Assembly (NCBI RefSeq): GCF_000717745.1
Contig: NZ_JOBH01000003.1
Span: 186,001-250,000 of the forward strand
Length of the DNA stretch: 64,000 bases
Direction of reading: 5' to 3'
Source: Streptomyces violens
GTDB taxonomy: Bacteria > Actinomycetota > Actinomycetes > Streptomycetales > Streptomycetaceae
How positions within the stretch are numbered: position 1 is the first letter of the stretch; each line of letters starts with the position of its first letter. This document shows positions 9,072 through 16,849 of the stretch, piece by piece. The notes beneath the pieces are model-generated. The model saw nothing but the letters and a program-made list of their open reading frames with translations, was not told the origin of the DNA and did no database searches. The position numbers were made by a program, and so were the translations under genes.

Positions 9072-10052
9072 ATGACCAGCGCCCCGAGCGGCGAGACCAC
9101 CATGCGCGCGATCATCCAGGACGCGCTCGGCGGACCGGACGTCCTGCGGATGTCCGAGGTGGCGCGGCCGGAGCCGCTGCCGACCGAGGTGCTGGTGCGG
9201 GTGCACGCCGCGGGCGTGAACCCGATCGACTGGAAGACCCGCCAGAGCGGCGGCCTCGGCGTCCTCGGCGATCCGCCGTTCACCGTCGGCTGGGACGTCT
9301 CCGGCGTGGTCGAGGCGGTCGGCTTTGGCGTGCACACCCTCGCCGTGGGCGACGAGGTGTACGGGATGCCGTGGTTCCCGCGCGAGGCCGGCGCGTACGC
9401 CGAGTACGTCACCGCCCCCTCCCGGCAGTTCGCCCGCAAGCCCGCCCTGCTCAACCACGAGCACGCCGCCGCCGTGCCGCTGGCCGCGCTCACCGCCTGG
9501 CAGACGCTGGTCGACGCGGCCCAGGTGACCGCCGGGCAGCGGGTGCTGGTCCACGCGGCGGCCGGTGGCGTCGGCCACTTCGCCGTGCAGCTCGCCAAGC
9601 ACCTCGGCGCCCACGTCATCGGCACCGCGAGCGCCGCCAAGCACGACTGGCTGCGCAGGCTGGGCGCCGACGAGCTGGTCGACTACACGGCCGTACGGTT
9701 CGAGGACGAGATCCGGGACGTCGATGTGGTCATCGACCTGGTCGGCGACGACAAGGACGACACCAGCACCCGGTCGCTGGGCACGCTCCGCTCCGGCGGT
9801 CTGCTGATCGCCGTGCCTTCCGGTGTCGCGCCCGAGCTGGCGGACACCGCCCGCCAGCTCGGTCTGCGGGCGTGCGGCTTCCTCGTGGAGCCGGACGGCG
9901 CGGCCCTCACGAAGATCGCCGAGCTGATCGACAAGGGCGTGGTCAAGGCCGAGGTGGAGGACGTCCTTCCCCTGGAACACGCCGCCGAGGCGCACCGCCG
10001 CGGCGAACAGGGCCGCACCAGCGGCAAGCTCGTCCTGAAGGTACGGGACTGA
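9072..10052 (+). CDS. NADP-dependent quinone oxidoreductase-like MDR protein
   Basis: 326 residues, ATG 9072 with AGGAGG upstream. Zinc-free medium-chain dehydrogenase: N-terminal GroES-like domain (VRVHAAGVNPIDWKTR, WDVSGVVEAVG) then a Rossmann domain with the glycine-rich VLVHAAAGGVGHFAVQLAKHLGA nucleotide-binding motif. No catalytic-zinc cysteine/histidine set is visible, as in quinone/enoyl reductases. The substrate is unknown. It converges with the CocE-type hydrolase gene with only 3 bases between stops. Confidence 0.88.
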   Translation: MTSAPSGETTMRAIIQDALGGPDVLRMSEVARPEPLPTEVLVRVHAAGVNPIDWKTRQSGGLGVLGDPPFTVGWDVSGVVEAVGFGVHTLAVGDEVYGMPWFPREAGAYAEYVTAPSRQFARKPALLNHEHAAAVPLAALTAWQTLVDAAQVTAGQRVLVHAAAGGVGHFAVQLAKHLGAHVIGTASAAKHDWLRRLGADELVDYTAVRFEDEIRDVDVVIDLVGDDKDDTSTRSLGTLRSGGLLIAVPSGVAPELADTARQLGLRACGFLVEPDGAALTKIAELIDKGVVKAEVEDVLPLEHAAEAHRRGEQGRTSGKLVLKVRD

Positions 10053-10055
10053 CGC

Positions 10056-11687
10056 TCAGTCCTGGATGCCGGTGGGAAGGGACAGCTCCGAGCCCGCGTG
10101 CAGGGTGATGCGCGTCGGTACGAGCGCGGTGGCCTCGGCCGCGGGCTCCCCGGTGCCCGGGTTGCGGGCGTAACGAGGGTGCGCGCCGCCGCTGAGCTGG
10201 AGGCGGATGCGGTGGCCGGCGGCGAAGCGGTGGGCGGTGGAGCTCATCGGTACGGTGACCGTCGAGGGGCCCGGCCCGTCGGCCGGCAGCCGGAGCAGCC
10301 CGTCGCAGACATTGGTGGAGCGGTTCTCCGCGTCCACGTCGCACAGCCGGGCGAAGACGTCCGCGTGGCCGGTGTCCGTGGAGATCCGCAGCCGCGCGGC
10401 GACCGGGCCGAGTACCTCGACGGGCTCGGTCAGCGGCGGGCTCGTGAACGTCAGGACGTCCTTCCGCGCCTCCAAGGCACCGTTGTCGCGGGGCCCGGCT
10501 CCGGGGGAGAGCAGCGGACCGCCCACGGAAGGGGTGGGATCGGCCGGGTCGTAGCGGACGGAGGCCGGCGGCGCGGAGTCCGCCGGGGGCTGCCGGGTGA
10601 GGGTCCCGTGCGCGGCGGGGAACCAGGCGGTCGTGGCGGGGGCCGGCGGCCAGTCGTCCAGGTCTCGCCAGGCGCCTTCGCCGCCGACGTGCACGCGTAC
10701 GGGGGTGGGGCGCAGGCCGGCGGGGTCGCCGCACAGATGCGCGCGCAGCGAGCCGAGGCTCTCGGCGAAGACCTCGGGCCAGCCCTGCTGCATCGCGGAG
10801 GTGTGCGTCCAGGGGCCGACGAGCAGGGTGGTCGCGCAGCCCGCCCGGCGCAGCCGGTGGTACTGCGCAATGGTCTGGTCGGCCAGCGTGTCGTGCCACC
10901 CGGCGATCAGCGCGATGGGCACGCCCGGCCGCTCGGCGGCCGCCGCCATGGACGTGCCGTGCCAGTGCGGGTCGTCGGCCTCCGGGTGCGTCATCGCACC
11001 GTCCAGCCAGGGCACCTCCCCGAGCGCCGGTACGTACGCCTTGCGCAGCGGCAGCGCCGTGGTGATCTCGCGCAGCCGGCGCTTCAGGCGCAGCATCGCG
11101 CGGACGAGGGGCACCGTCCCCTGGTGCTGGTACGTCATGCCCGCGCCGACGGCGAGCGCGTTCTCCAGGTGGAAGGCGCCGCCCGCGTGGAAGAAGGCGT
11201 GCGGATCGTGCAGTCCGGCCTGTATCACCATCGCCTTGAGCTCCGGTGGCGGATCGAGCGCGAGCGCCCACTGCACATACCCCAGGTAGCTGGGGCCGAC
11301 CGTGCCGAGCGTGCCGGTGAACCAGGGCTGCTGCCGCAGCCAGGCCACCGTGGCACGGCCGTCGGCGGCCTCCTGGCGCCACGGGTCGAACCGGCCGCCC
11401 GAGCCGCCCGTGCCGCGGCAGCTCTGCAGGACCACGTGGAAGCCCTGTTCGGCGAAGAGCATCCCGTACATGGGTGACCAGGGCAGCCCCCTTCCGTAGG
11501 GCGAGCGCACGAGCAGGGTGGGGAAGTCGCCCGCCGCGCGGGGGAAGTAGTGGTCGGTCAGCAGGGGGCTGCCGTCCGCCGCCGGTACCACGAGCCCCGG
11601 CTCCCAGCCGGCTTCGTACCGCTTGGCCGGGAGGCCGCGGAAGGTCGCCCGCATCATCCGTGCGGACAGTGGCGGTCGCCGTGTCAT
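10056..11687 (-). CDS. CocE/NonD-family alpha/beta hydrolase
   Basis: 543 residues from ATG 11687, preceded by GGGGGAG; an in-frame start 13 codons upstream lacks a ribosome-binding site. The N-terminal domain has the CocE pattern FPTLLVRSPYGRG, VLQSCRGTGGSGGRFDPW and the nucleophile elbow GPSYLGY. The C-terminal jelly-roll half includes VTVPMSSTAHRFAAGHRIRLQLSG, typical of X-Pro dipeptidyl peptidase-like esterases. There is no signal peptide. Divergent from a TetR gene across a 77-bp gap that contains a palindrome, so it is the probable target of that repressor. The substrate (ester or peptide) cannot be predicted. Confidence 0.87.
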   Translation of the reverse strand: MTRRPPLSARMMRATFRGLPAKRYEAGWEPGLVVPAADGSPLLTDHYFPRAAGDFPTLLVRSPYGRGLPWSPMYGMLFAEQGFHVVLQSCRGTGGSGGRFDPWRQEAADGRATVAWLRQQPWFTGTLGTVGPSYLGYVQWALALDPPPELKAMVIQAGLHDPHAFFHAGGAFHLENALAVGAGMTYQHQGTVPLVRAMLRLKRRLREITTALPLRKAYVPALGEVPWLDGAMTHPEADDPHWHGTSMAAAAERPGVPIALIAGWHDTLADQTIAQYHRLRRAGCATTLLVGPWTHTSAMQQGWPEVFAESLGSLRAHLCGDPAGLRPTPVRVHVGGEGAWRDLDDWPPAPATTAWFPAAHGTLTRQPPADSAPPASVRYDPADPTPSVGGPLLSPGAGPRDNGALEARKDVLTFTSPPLTEPVEVLGPVAARLRISTDTGHADVFARLCDVDAENRSTNVCDGLLRLPADGPGPSTVTVPMSSTAHRFAAGHRIRLQLSGGAHPRYARNPGTGEPAAEATALVPTRITLHAGSELSLPTGIQD

Positions 11688-11719
11688 ACGTTCTCCCCCT
11701 CGTTCCCCTCCAATATTTC

Positions 11720-11732
11720 CGTACACTGTACG
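11720..11732. promoter_or_regulatory. Candidate TetR operator between divergent genes
   Basis: CGTACA-C-TGTACG, a perfect 6-1-6 palindrome in the 77-bp gap between the CocE hydrolase and the TetR regulator, overlapping the likely promoters of both. Confidence 0.55.
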
Positions 11733-11764
11733 AGAATAGTCGGACGTGAAGGAAGGCGAAGAAC

Positions 11765-12472
11765 GTGGTCAGTCATGACGGAGCCGGCGTCGACCCCCAG
11801 CAGCTCTGGCTCGGCACCGCCCGGACCGGCCGGGGCCGCAAGCCCGCCTTCAGCCGCGCGGCGATCACCGCGGCGGCCGTCGCGCTCGCGGACGCCGAGG
11901 GGCTGGACGCGGTCACCATGCGGCGCGTCGCCGCCGAGGTCGGCGCCGGCGTCATGTCGCTCTACAGCTACGCGCCCGACAAGGAGACGCTGCTGGAGCT
12001 GATGGTCGACCACGTCAGCGGCGAACTCCCGGCGGACGAGCCCCTCACCGGCGACTGGCGTGCCGACCTGAAGGCCATCGGCCACCTCCAGCGCGCCCTG
12101 ATGCTCCGTCACCCCTGGCTGCCCGCCGCGCTGACCACCCGCCGCACGCTCGGCCCGCACGCGCTGGCCTTCCTGGAGCGCGCGCTCGCGGCCCTGCGGC
12201 CCACCCGGCTGGACGGCGCCGCGAAGCTGGAGGTCTTCAGCCAGCTCACCGGCTTCGTCGCCGGGCACGTCGGGTACGAGATCGCGCAGTCCGCGGCGGC
12301 GGAGGCGCCCGGCAGGGCCGCGGCCGAGGCCCGCTACCTCGCCGCCGTCGCCGCCGACGGCCACCACCCGGAGCTCGCCGCGGCCCTCGCCGCGCCCGGC
12401 CGCCCCCTCACCCCGGAAGCCACCTTCACCCGGTTCCTCGACCGGCTGATCGACGGCCTCGACACCGGCTGA
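11765..12472 (+). CDS. TetR-family repressor (TetR_C type)
   Basis: 235 residues from GTG 11765 with AAGGAAGG upstream. The helix-turn-helix lies at residues 32-80 (ITAAAVALADAEGLDAVTMRRVAAEVGAGVMSLYSYAPDKETL), in the order seen in TetR proteins; the C-terminal domain resembles the tetracycline-repressor C-terminal family (LMLRHPWLPAAL). Placed back to back with the CocE-type hydrolase; by family rule it would repress that gene and itself from the palindrome at 11720. The inducer is unknown. Confidence 0.88.
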   Translation: MVSHDGAGVDPQQLWLGTARTGRGRKPAFSRAAITAAAVALADAEGLDAVTMRRVAAEVGAGVMSLYSYAPDKETLLELMVDHVSGELPADEPLTGDWRADLKAIGHLQRALMLRHPWLPAALTTRRTLGPHALAFLERALAALRPTRLDGAAKLEVFSQLTGFVAGHVGYEIAQSAAAEAPGRAAAEARYLAAVAADGHHPELAAALAAPGRPLTPEATFTRFLDRLIDGLDTG

Positions 12473-12516
12473 CCCCGCCGTCGAGGCACGCGTGGTCCGT
12501 TTTCGGGGTACGCGCG

Positions 12517-13488
12517 TCAGCCCGGCCCGCGGCGGGCCGCGACCGCCAGTCGGGTGTCCTCGCCGACCAGATCCGAGTTGATCGCCTGGGCGGCCTGCAC
12601 CCCGGCCGCCGCGGCGCCGATGACCTGGTCGGACAGGGACGTGATGTTCCCGGCCACCCACACCCCCGGCACGTCCGTGGCCCCGGATCCGGCCGCCTGT
12701 ACCGAGCTGCCCACCATCTCCCCGTCCGACCGCTCCGCCTCGGCGGCCAGCCCCAGGGACGCGAGGAGCCCGGCGCGCGCGGTGAACCGCGGCTCCACGA
12801 CCAGGGCCTGACAGGGCACCCGCCGGCCGTCCGCCAGCCGCACGCCGGCCAGTGCGTCGTCCGCCACCTCCAGACCCGCCACCCGCCCCGGCACCACGGC
12901 GATGCCACGGGCGGCCAGCCGCTCGTACTCCTCGGCGTCGGGCTCCGGCGAGGCGTGCAGCAGCAGGGTCACGTCCGTGCTCCACTGCCGCCACATCAGG
13001 GCCTGCCGGCAGGCGAGCGGCCCCGTGGCGAGCACCGCGATCGCCCGGTCGCGGGCCTCCCAGCCGTGGCAGTACGGGCAGTGCAGCACGTCCCGCCCCC
13101 ACCGCTCCGCCACCCCCGGCACCTCGGGCAGCTCGTCGACCAGTCCGGTCGCCACCAGCAGTCGGCGGGCCGCGACCGGCGGGCCCGCCGCCAGGAGGAC
13201 GCGGAAGCCGCCGCCCTGCTGCGGCTCGGCCGCCACCGCCTCGCCCGGCAGGAACTCGCCGCCGTACCCGGCCACCTCGGCCCGGCCGGCCGCGAGCAGC
13301 TCCTCGGGCGGCATGCCGTCGCGGGTGAGGAAGTTGTGGGTGCGGTCCGCCATGACGTTGCGCGGCCGGCCGTCGTCGATCACCAGCACCGAACGGCGCG
13401 CCCGCACCAGGGCCAGCGCCCCGCTCAGCCCGGCGGCACCGCCGCCGACGACCACGACGTCGTACCGCCGTTCCTCCTGCGCCACCAT
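12517..13488 (-). CDS. Thioredoxin-reductase-like FAD dithiol oxidoreductase
   Basis: 323 residues, ATG 13488. FAD-binding GGGAAGLSGALAL at the N-terminus, a second nucleotide-binding region, and VWVAGNITSLSDQVIGAAAAGVQAAQAI at the C-terminus. The redox pair is CPYCHGWE rather than the CATC of ordinary thioredoxin reductase; this form is shared with disulfide-forming enzymes of the GliT/HlmI type and with unassigned actinobacterial proteins. Divergent from the mycothiol-isomerase-like gene by 62 bp. It may reoxidise or reduce a small dithiol; no thioredoxin gene lies next to it. Confidence 0.82.
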   Translation of the reverse strand: MVAQEERRYDVVVVGGGAAGLSGALALVRARRSVLVIDDGRPRNVMADRTHNFLTRDGMPPEELLAAGRAEVAGYGGEFLPGEAVAAEPQQGGGFRVLLAAGPPVAARRLLVATGLVDELPEVPGVAERWGRDVLHCPYCHGWEARDRAIAVLATGPLACRQALMWRQWSTDVTLLLHASPEPDAEEYERLAARGIAVVPGRVAGLEVADDALAGVRLADGRRVPCQALVVEPRFTARAGLLASLGLAAEAERSDGEMVGSSVQAAGSGATDVPGVWVAGNITSLSDQVIGAAAAGVQAAQAINSDLVGEDTRLAVAARRGPG

Positions 13489-13550
13489 GGTTTTCGGCCT
13501 TCTTCTAAATCGAGTGCTCCGGCCGGGCGGCCGTTGCTACCTTCCGCGCC

Positions 13551-14213
13551 ATGTCTTCCCTTCAGAGAACACCCGCCGGGCCCGTCACCGCAGCCGATGT
13601 CGAGGAAGCCGTGCGGCTCGCGGTCACCGCCCTGCGCGCCGCGGAAGGGGCGGACTGGAGTGCGCGGGCCGGCTCCCTGGAGTGGGACTGCTGGGAGACC
13701 GCCGAGCACCTCGCCGACGACTACTTCGGCTACGCCGCCCAGCTCGGCCCGGCGCACCCGCCGGCGGACACGCACGTACCGTTCGCGGGGACCCGGCAGC
13801 GGCCGGACGGCCCGGTGAACGTCGTCTTCGCCGACCGCGAGGCGGGCCCCGCGGGACTGCTGCACGTACTGGAGGCGACCGGCGGCCTGCTGGCGGCCGT
13901 CGTCCGCACCGCGCCGCCGGAGAAGCGCGCCTTCCACGTCTTCGGCACGTCCGACGCCGCGGGCTTCGCGGCCATGGGCATCGTCGAGACGCTGGTACAC
14001 GTGCACGACATCGCCGAGGGCCTCGGCCTGCCCTTCACGCCGCCCGCCGGGCTGTGCGACCGGGTGCTGGCCCGGCTCTTCCCCGACGCCCCGGCCGCGC
14101 CCGACCGCTGGTCCGTACTCCTGTGGTGCACGGGCCGCACGGCACTCCCCGGCCACCCGCGCCGCACGTCGTGGCGCTGGGACGGCACGCTCCGGGAGTC
14201 CGCCGGACGCTGA
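13551..14213 (+). CDS. DinB/MDMPI-fold protein (maleylpyruvate isomerase N-terminal type)
   Basis: 220 residues. The sequence SLEWDCWETAEHLADDYFGYAAQL and the later VETLVHVHDIAEGLGLPF place histidines as in mycothiol-dependent maleylpyruvate isomerase-like proteins with the four-helix DinB fold, where they bind a metal. Mycothiol is the main thiol of actinomycetes, so a thiol-transfer or detoxification role is possible, and the adjacent dithiol oxidoreductase fits a redox theme. No specific reaction can be assigned. Confidence 0.72.
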   Translation: MSSLQRTPAGPVTAADVEEAVRLAVTALRAAEGADWSARAGSLEWDCWETAEHLADDYFGYAAQLGPAHPPADTHVPFAGTRQRPDGPVNVVFADREAGPAGLLHVLEATGGLLAAVVRTAPPEKRAFHVFGTSDAAGFAAMGIVETLVHVHDIAEGLGLPFTPPAGLCDRVLARLFPDAPAAPDRWSVLLWCTGRTALPGHPRRTSWRWDGTLRESAGR

Positions 14214-14230
14214 CCCGCTGTCAACAGAAG

Positions 14231-14260
14231 GGTGCCGGCCCCCCGAAGGAGGCCGGCACC
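14231..14260. terminator. Bidirectional terminator hairpin
   Basis: Perfect 10-bp stem GGTGCCGGCC / GGCCGGCACC with a 10-nt loop, placed between convergent genes (MDMPI-like and chaplin). Confidence 0.75.
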
Positions 14261-14276
14261 GGTGTGGACCACGACG

Positions 14277-14510
14277 TTACTTGTTGGCGCACTGCCCGTG
14301 TGCGGGGTTCAGCAGCCCGATCACGTCGATGCTGTTGCCGCAGACGTTCAGCGGCACGTGGATCGGGACCTGGATGGTGTTGCCGGACACCAGGCCCGGC
14401 GAGTGGCTGCTGCTGCCCTGGGCGCCCGAGTCGGCAACGGCGGCGCCGGCGCCACCGACGAGAGCGGCGGTGGCCAGAATGGCCGCGGCTGCGGCGGTAC
14501 GGATGCGCAT
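14277..14510 (-). CDS. Short chaplin (secreted amyloid surfactant of aerial hyphae)
   Basis: 77 residues, ATG 14510 with GAGGAGAA upstream. A Sec signal peptide (hydrophobic to about residue 27, ending AVADS) precedes one chaplin domain: SGNTIQVPIHVPLNVCGNSI and LLNPAHGQC with the two conserved cysteines. There is no sorting signal, so it is a short chaplin (ChpE-H class). Chaplins assemble into the water-repellent layer on aerial hyphae and spores. A rodlin gene lies 4 kb away. The region 28 bp upstream of the start contains CGTTGA, the -10 hexamer associated with sigma BldN. Confidence 0.93.
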   Translation of the reverse strand: MRIRTAAAAAILATAALVGGAGAAVADSGAQGSSSHSPGLVSGNTIQVPIHVPLNVCGNSIDVIGLLNPAHGQCANK

Positions 14511-14537
14511 AGCGTTCTCCTCACAGAGGGCGGAACA

Positions 14538-14543
14538 TCAACG
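14538..14543 (-). promoter_or_regulatory. Possible sigma-BldN -10 element of the chaplin gene
   Basis: CGTTGA on the minus strand, 28 bp before the chaplin ATG, matches the BldN -10 consensus. No CGTAAC -35 box is seen at 15-16 bp upstream, so the assignment is tentative. Confidence 0.3.
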
Positions 14544-14854
14544 GTTCCCATCACAACCCACAGTCCTGCGCGGGGCTCGTCGGGTTCGGCCGTCAGGGGC
14601 ACACGGTCCGGGAAAAACGCTTGTGACCAGGGCCTCCTGTGCCGGCCGGGGACCCGGCCCCGTCAACGCGGCCCGAGCGCAGCGGAAAAGGTTCCCGAGA
14701 TCGCCGTACTTTGAGAAAGGCCACAGGTCAGAGGGTTGCGGTGCGCCGCGGGGCGGCTTTGATGCACAATCGCACGGCGGGTGGGCTGTGCCCGCCCCGA
14801 CGCCAGCCGAGGCCATGGCCTCCCGAGACCGCACAGGGACGAGACGAGCCGAGC
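14544..14854. other. Intergenic region between chaplin and ROK kinase
   Basis: About 310 bp between divergent genes that must hold promoters for both. No convincing repeat, RNA or additional gene was seen. Confidence 0.5.
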
Positions 14855-15976
14855 ATGAGTACGTACCGGGACAGGGTGCACCGTGGATCGGCGCGGGCCA
14901 CCGTGCTGCGCACGGTCGGCACCCGCGAGCGGCGCTCGCACCTCAGCGCGCCCCGCGTGCCCACCGTCGGCATCGACATCGGCGGCACGAAGGTCATGGC
15001 GGGCGTCGTGGACGCCGACGGGAACATCCTGGAGAAGGTCCGCACCGAGACGCCGGACAAGTCCAAGAGCCCCAAGGTCGTCGAGGACACCATTACGGAA
15101 CTGGTGCTGGACCTCTCCGACCGGCACGACGTGCACGCCGTGGGCATCGGCGCGGCCGGCTGGGTCGACGCCGACCGCAGCCGCGTCCTCTTCGCCCCCC
15201 ATCTGAACTGGCGGAACGAGCCGCTGCGCGACCGCCTCGCGGGCCGTCTCGCGGTCCCCGTCATGGTCGACAACGACGCGAACACCGCCGCCTGGGCGGA
15301 GTGGCGCTTCGGCGCCGGGCGCAACGAGGACCACCTCGTGATGATCACGCTCGGTACCGGCATCGGCGGCGCGATCCTGGAGGACGGCCAGGTCAAGCGC
15401 GGCAAGTACGGCGTGGCCGGTGAGTTCGGGCACATGCAGGTCGTGCCCGGCGGGCACCGCTGCCCGTGCGGCAACCGCGGCTGCTGGGAGCAGTACAGCT
15501 CCGGCAACGCGCTGGTGCGCGAGGCGCGCGAGCTGGCGGCCGCCGACTCCCCGGTCGCGTACAACATCATCGAGCGGGTCGGCGGGCACATCCCGGACAT
15601 CACCGGGCCGCTGATCACCGAGCTGGCCCGCGAGGGCGACGCGATGTGCATCGAGCTCTTCGCGGAGATCGGCCAGTGGCTGGGCGTGGGCATCGCCAAC
15701 CTCGCCGCGGCCCTGGACCCCTCGTGCTTCGTCATCGGCGGTGGCGTCAGCGCCGCCGACGACCTGCTCATCGGCCCGGCCCGGGACGCCTTCAAGCGCA
15801 CCCTCACCGGGCGCGGCTACCGCCCCGAGGCCCGCATCGCCCGCGCCCAGCTCGGCCCCGAGGCCGGCATGGTCGGCGCCGCCGACCTGGCCCGGCTGGT
15901 GGCCCGCCGCTTCCGCCGCGCCAACCGCCGCCGCGTCGAGCGCTATGAGCGCTACGAGCGGAGCGGCCGCCGATGA
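14855..15976 (+). CDS. ROK-family sugar kinase (glucokinase-like)
   Basis: 373 residues, ATG 14855. After a basic 35-residue N-terminal extension come the ROK phosphate-binding motif GIDIGGTKVMAG (residues 39-50), the sugar site with VDNDANTAAWAEWRFG, LGTGIGGAI and the zinc-binding CPCGNRGCWEQ cluster. This is the glucokinase branch of ROK proteins; there is no N-terminal helix-turn-helix, so it is a kinase rather than a repressor. It overlaps the next gene by ATGA. It appears to be a paralogue of the main GlkA rather than GlkA itself, because of the N-terminal extension and the tail rich in Arg and Tyr (YERYERSGRR). Confidence 0.85.
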   Translation: MSTYRDRVHRGSARATVLRTVGTRERRSHLSAPRVPTVGIDIGGTKVMAGVVDADGNILEKVRTETPDKSKSPKVVEDTITELVLDLSDRHDVHAVGIGAAGWVDADRSRVLFAPHLNWRNEPLRDRLAGRLAVPVMVDNDANTAAWAEWRFGAGRNEDHLVMITLGTGIGGAILEDGQVKRGKYGVAGEFGHMQVVPGGHRCPCGNRGCWEQYSSGNALVREARELAAADSPVAYNIIERVGGHIPDITGPLITELAREGDAMCIELFAEIGQWLGVGIANLAAALDPSCFVIGGGVSAADDLLIGPARDAFKRTLTGRGYRPEARIARAQLGPEAGMVGAADLARLVARRFRRANRRRVERYERYERSGRR

Positions 15977-16617
15977 CCGACCTGGAACAGGCACCCGTGA
16001 CCGACCAGCCCGAGCGCCACGACCGCTCCGAGTCTCCCGACCGGGACGCGCACGACGACGTCCCCGCGGCGGGCGACGGCGGGACGCACGCGCCCCCACC
16101 CCCGCCGAGCCGCCGGCGCCGCTGGCTCACCGCCGTCGTCGTCTTCCTGCTGATCGCCATCCCGGCCGGCTACCTCGCCCTCTCCGCCGCGCAGAGCCGC
16201 GACAGCGGTCAGGAGAAGGAGGAGCGGGCGGCCATGGCGGGCCTCACCTGGCACTGGCCCTCCAAGGTGCAGCGGCGCATCTATGACGTGCCGATACCGT
16301 CCTACTCGTACCCGGTCGCGTTCTTCGAGACCAACTCCTTCAAGACCAGCTCGCTGTACGTGACCTTCCGCACGTCCCAGGACGGCCTGGACCAGTTCCT
16401 GGCGCACTACGGGAAGACCCGCGAGGACCTGCGGAAGGACGTCGCGACGATCACGCCGAAGCAGGCGGCGCGGGTCAAGTGGGACTTCACGGTCGGGGAC
16501 GGCTACGCGGGCCTGGTCAACAAGGAGAAGGCGCCGCGGCCCTCGCAGCGGATCACGGTCGACTTCGCCGAGGACGGCCACCCCGTGGTGTACATCGTGT
16601 CCACGACGCGGTTCTGA
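15973..16617 (+). CDS. Single-pass membrane protein of unknown function
   Basis: 214 residues, translationally coupled to the ROK kinase (ATGA). An acidic, disordered N-terminus of 45 residues leads to a basic RRRR stop, one membrane segment (LTAVVVFLLIAIPAGYLAL, about 52-70) and an extracellular domain of about 140 residues with no motif I recognise (PSYSYPVAFFETN, DFTVGDGYAGLVN). The topology is N-in, C-out. The pairing with a kinase suggests a shared role in sugar handling or wall metabolism, but nothing in the sequence proves it. The stop codon is part of a tandem 11-bp repeat. Confidence 0.7.
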   Translation: MTDLEQAPVTDQPERHDRSESPDRDAHDDVPAAGDGGTHAPPPPPSRRRRWLTAVVVFLLIAIPAGYLALSAAQSRDSGQEKEERAAMAGLTWHWPSKVQRRIYDVPIPSYSYPVAFFETNSFKTSSLYVTFRTSQDGLDQFLAHYGKTREDLRKDVATITPKQAARVKWDFTVGDGYAGLVNKEKAPRPSQRITVDFAEDGHPVVYIVSTTRF

Positions 16618-16637
16618 CGCGGTTCTGACGCGGTTCT
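16605..16637. repeat. Three tandem 11-bp repeats across a stop codon
   Basis: GACGCGGTTCT occurs three times in perfect succession; the gene's TGA lies at the junction of copies 1 and 2. Slippage here would change the C-terminus of the membrane protein. Confidence 0.8.
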
Positions 16638-16654
16638 GATGGGGCGTGCCGGTC

Positions 16655-16683
16655 CGGAACCCGGCGCGGACGGCCGGGTTCCG
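16655..16683 (+). terminator. Terminator hairpin after the kinase/membrane-protein operon
   Basis: Perfect 11-bp stem CGGAACCCGGC / GCCGGGTTCCG with a 7-nt loop, 38 bp after the stop. Confidence 0.7.
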
Positions 16684-16849
16684 ATGGCGAAACTCTGATG
16701 AAGAATGCCGACCGGATCACATGCGGGCGATCCCGGCCAGCCGGTTATGAGCCGAATCCACCACCATGACCGACTCTTCCGGCCACGGCGGTGTCCGATT
16801 GCTGACCCGGGTGTCAGGAGTGGGCGGTTTGATTGGGTAGCGTGGCCGG

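Noticed and set aside
11641..11726. CocE hydrolase start at 11726.
   Set aside because: The ATG at 11687 has GGGGGAG upstream and fits the family; the longer form would overlap the operator.
16605..16637. CRISPR-like array.
   Set aside because: Only three 11-bp units with no spacers.
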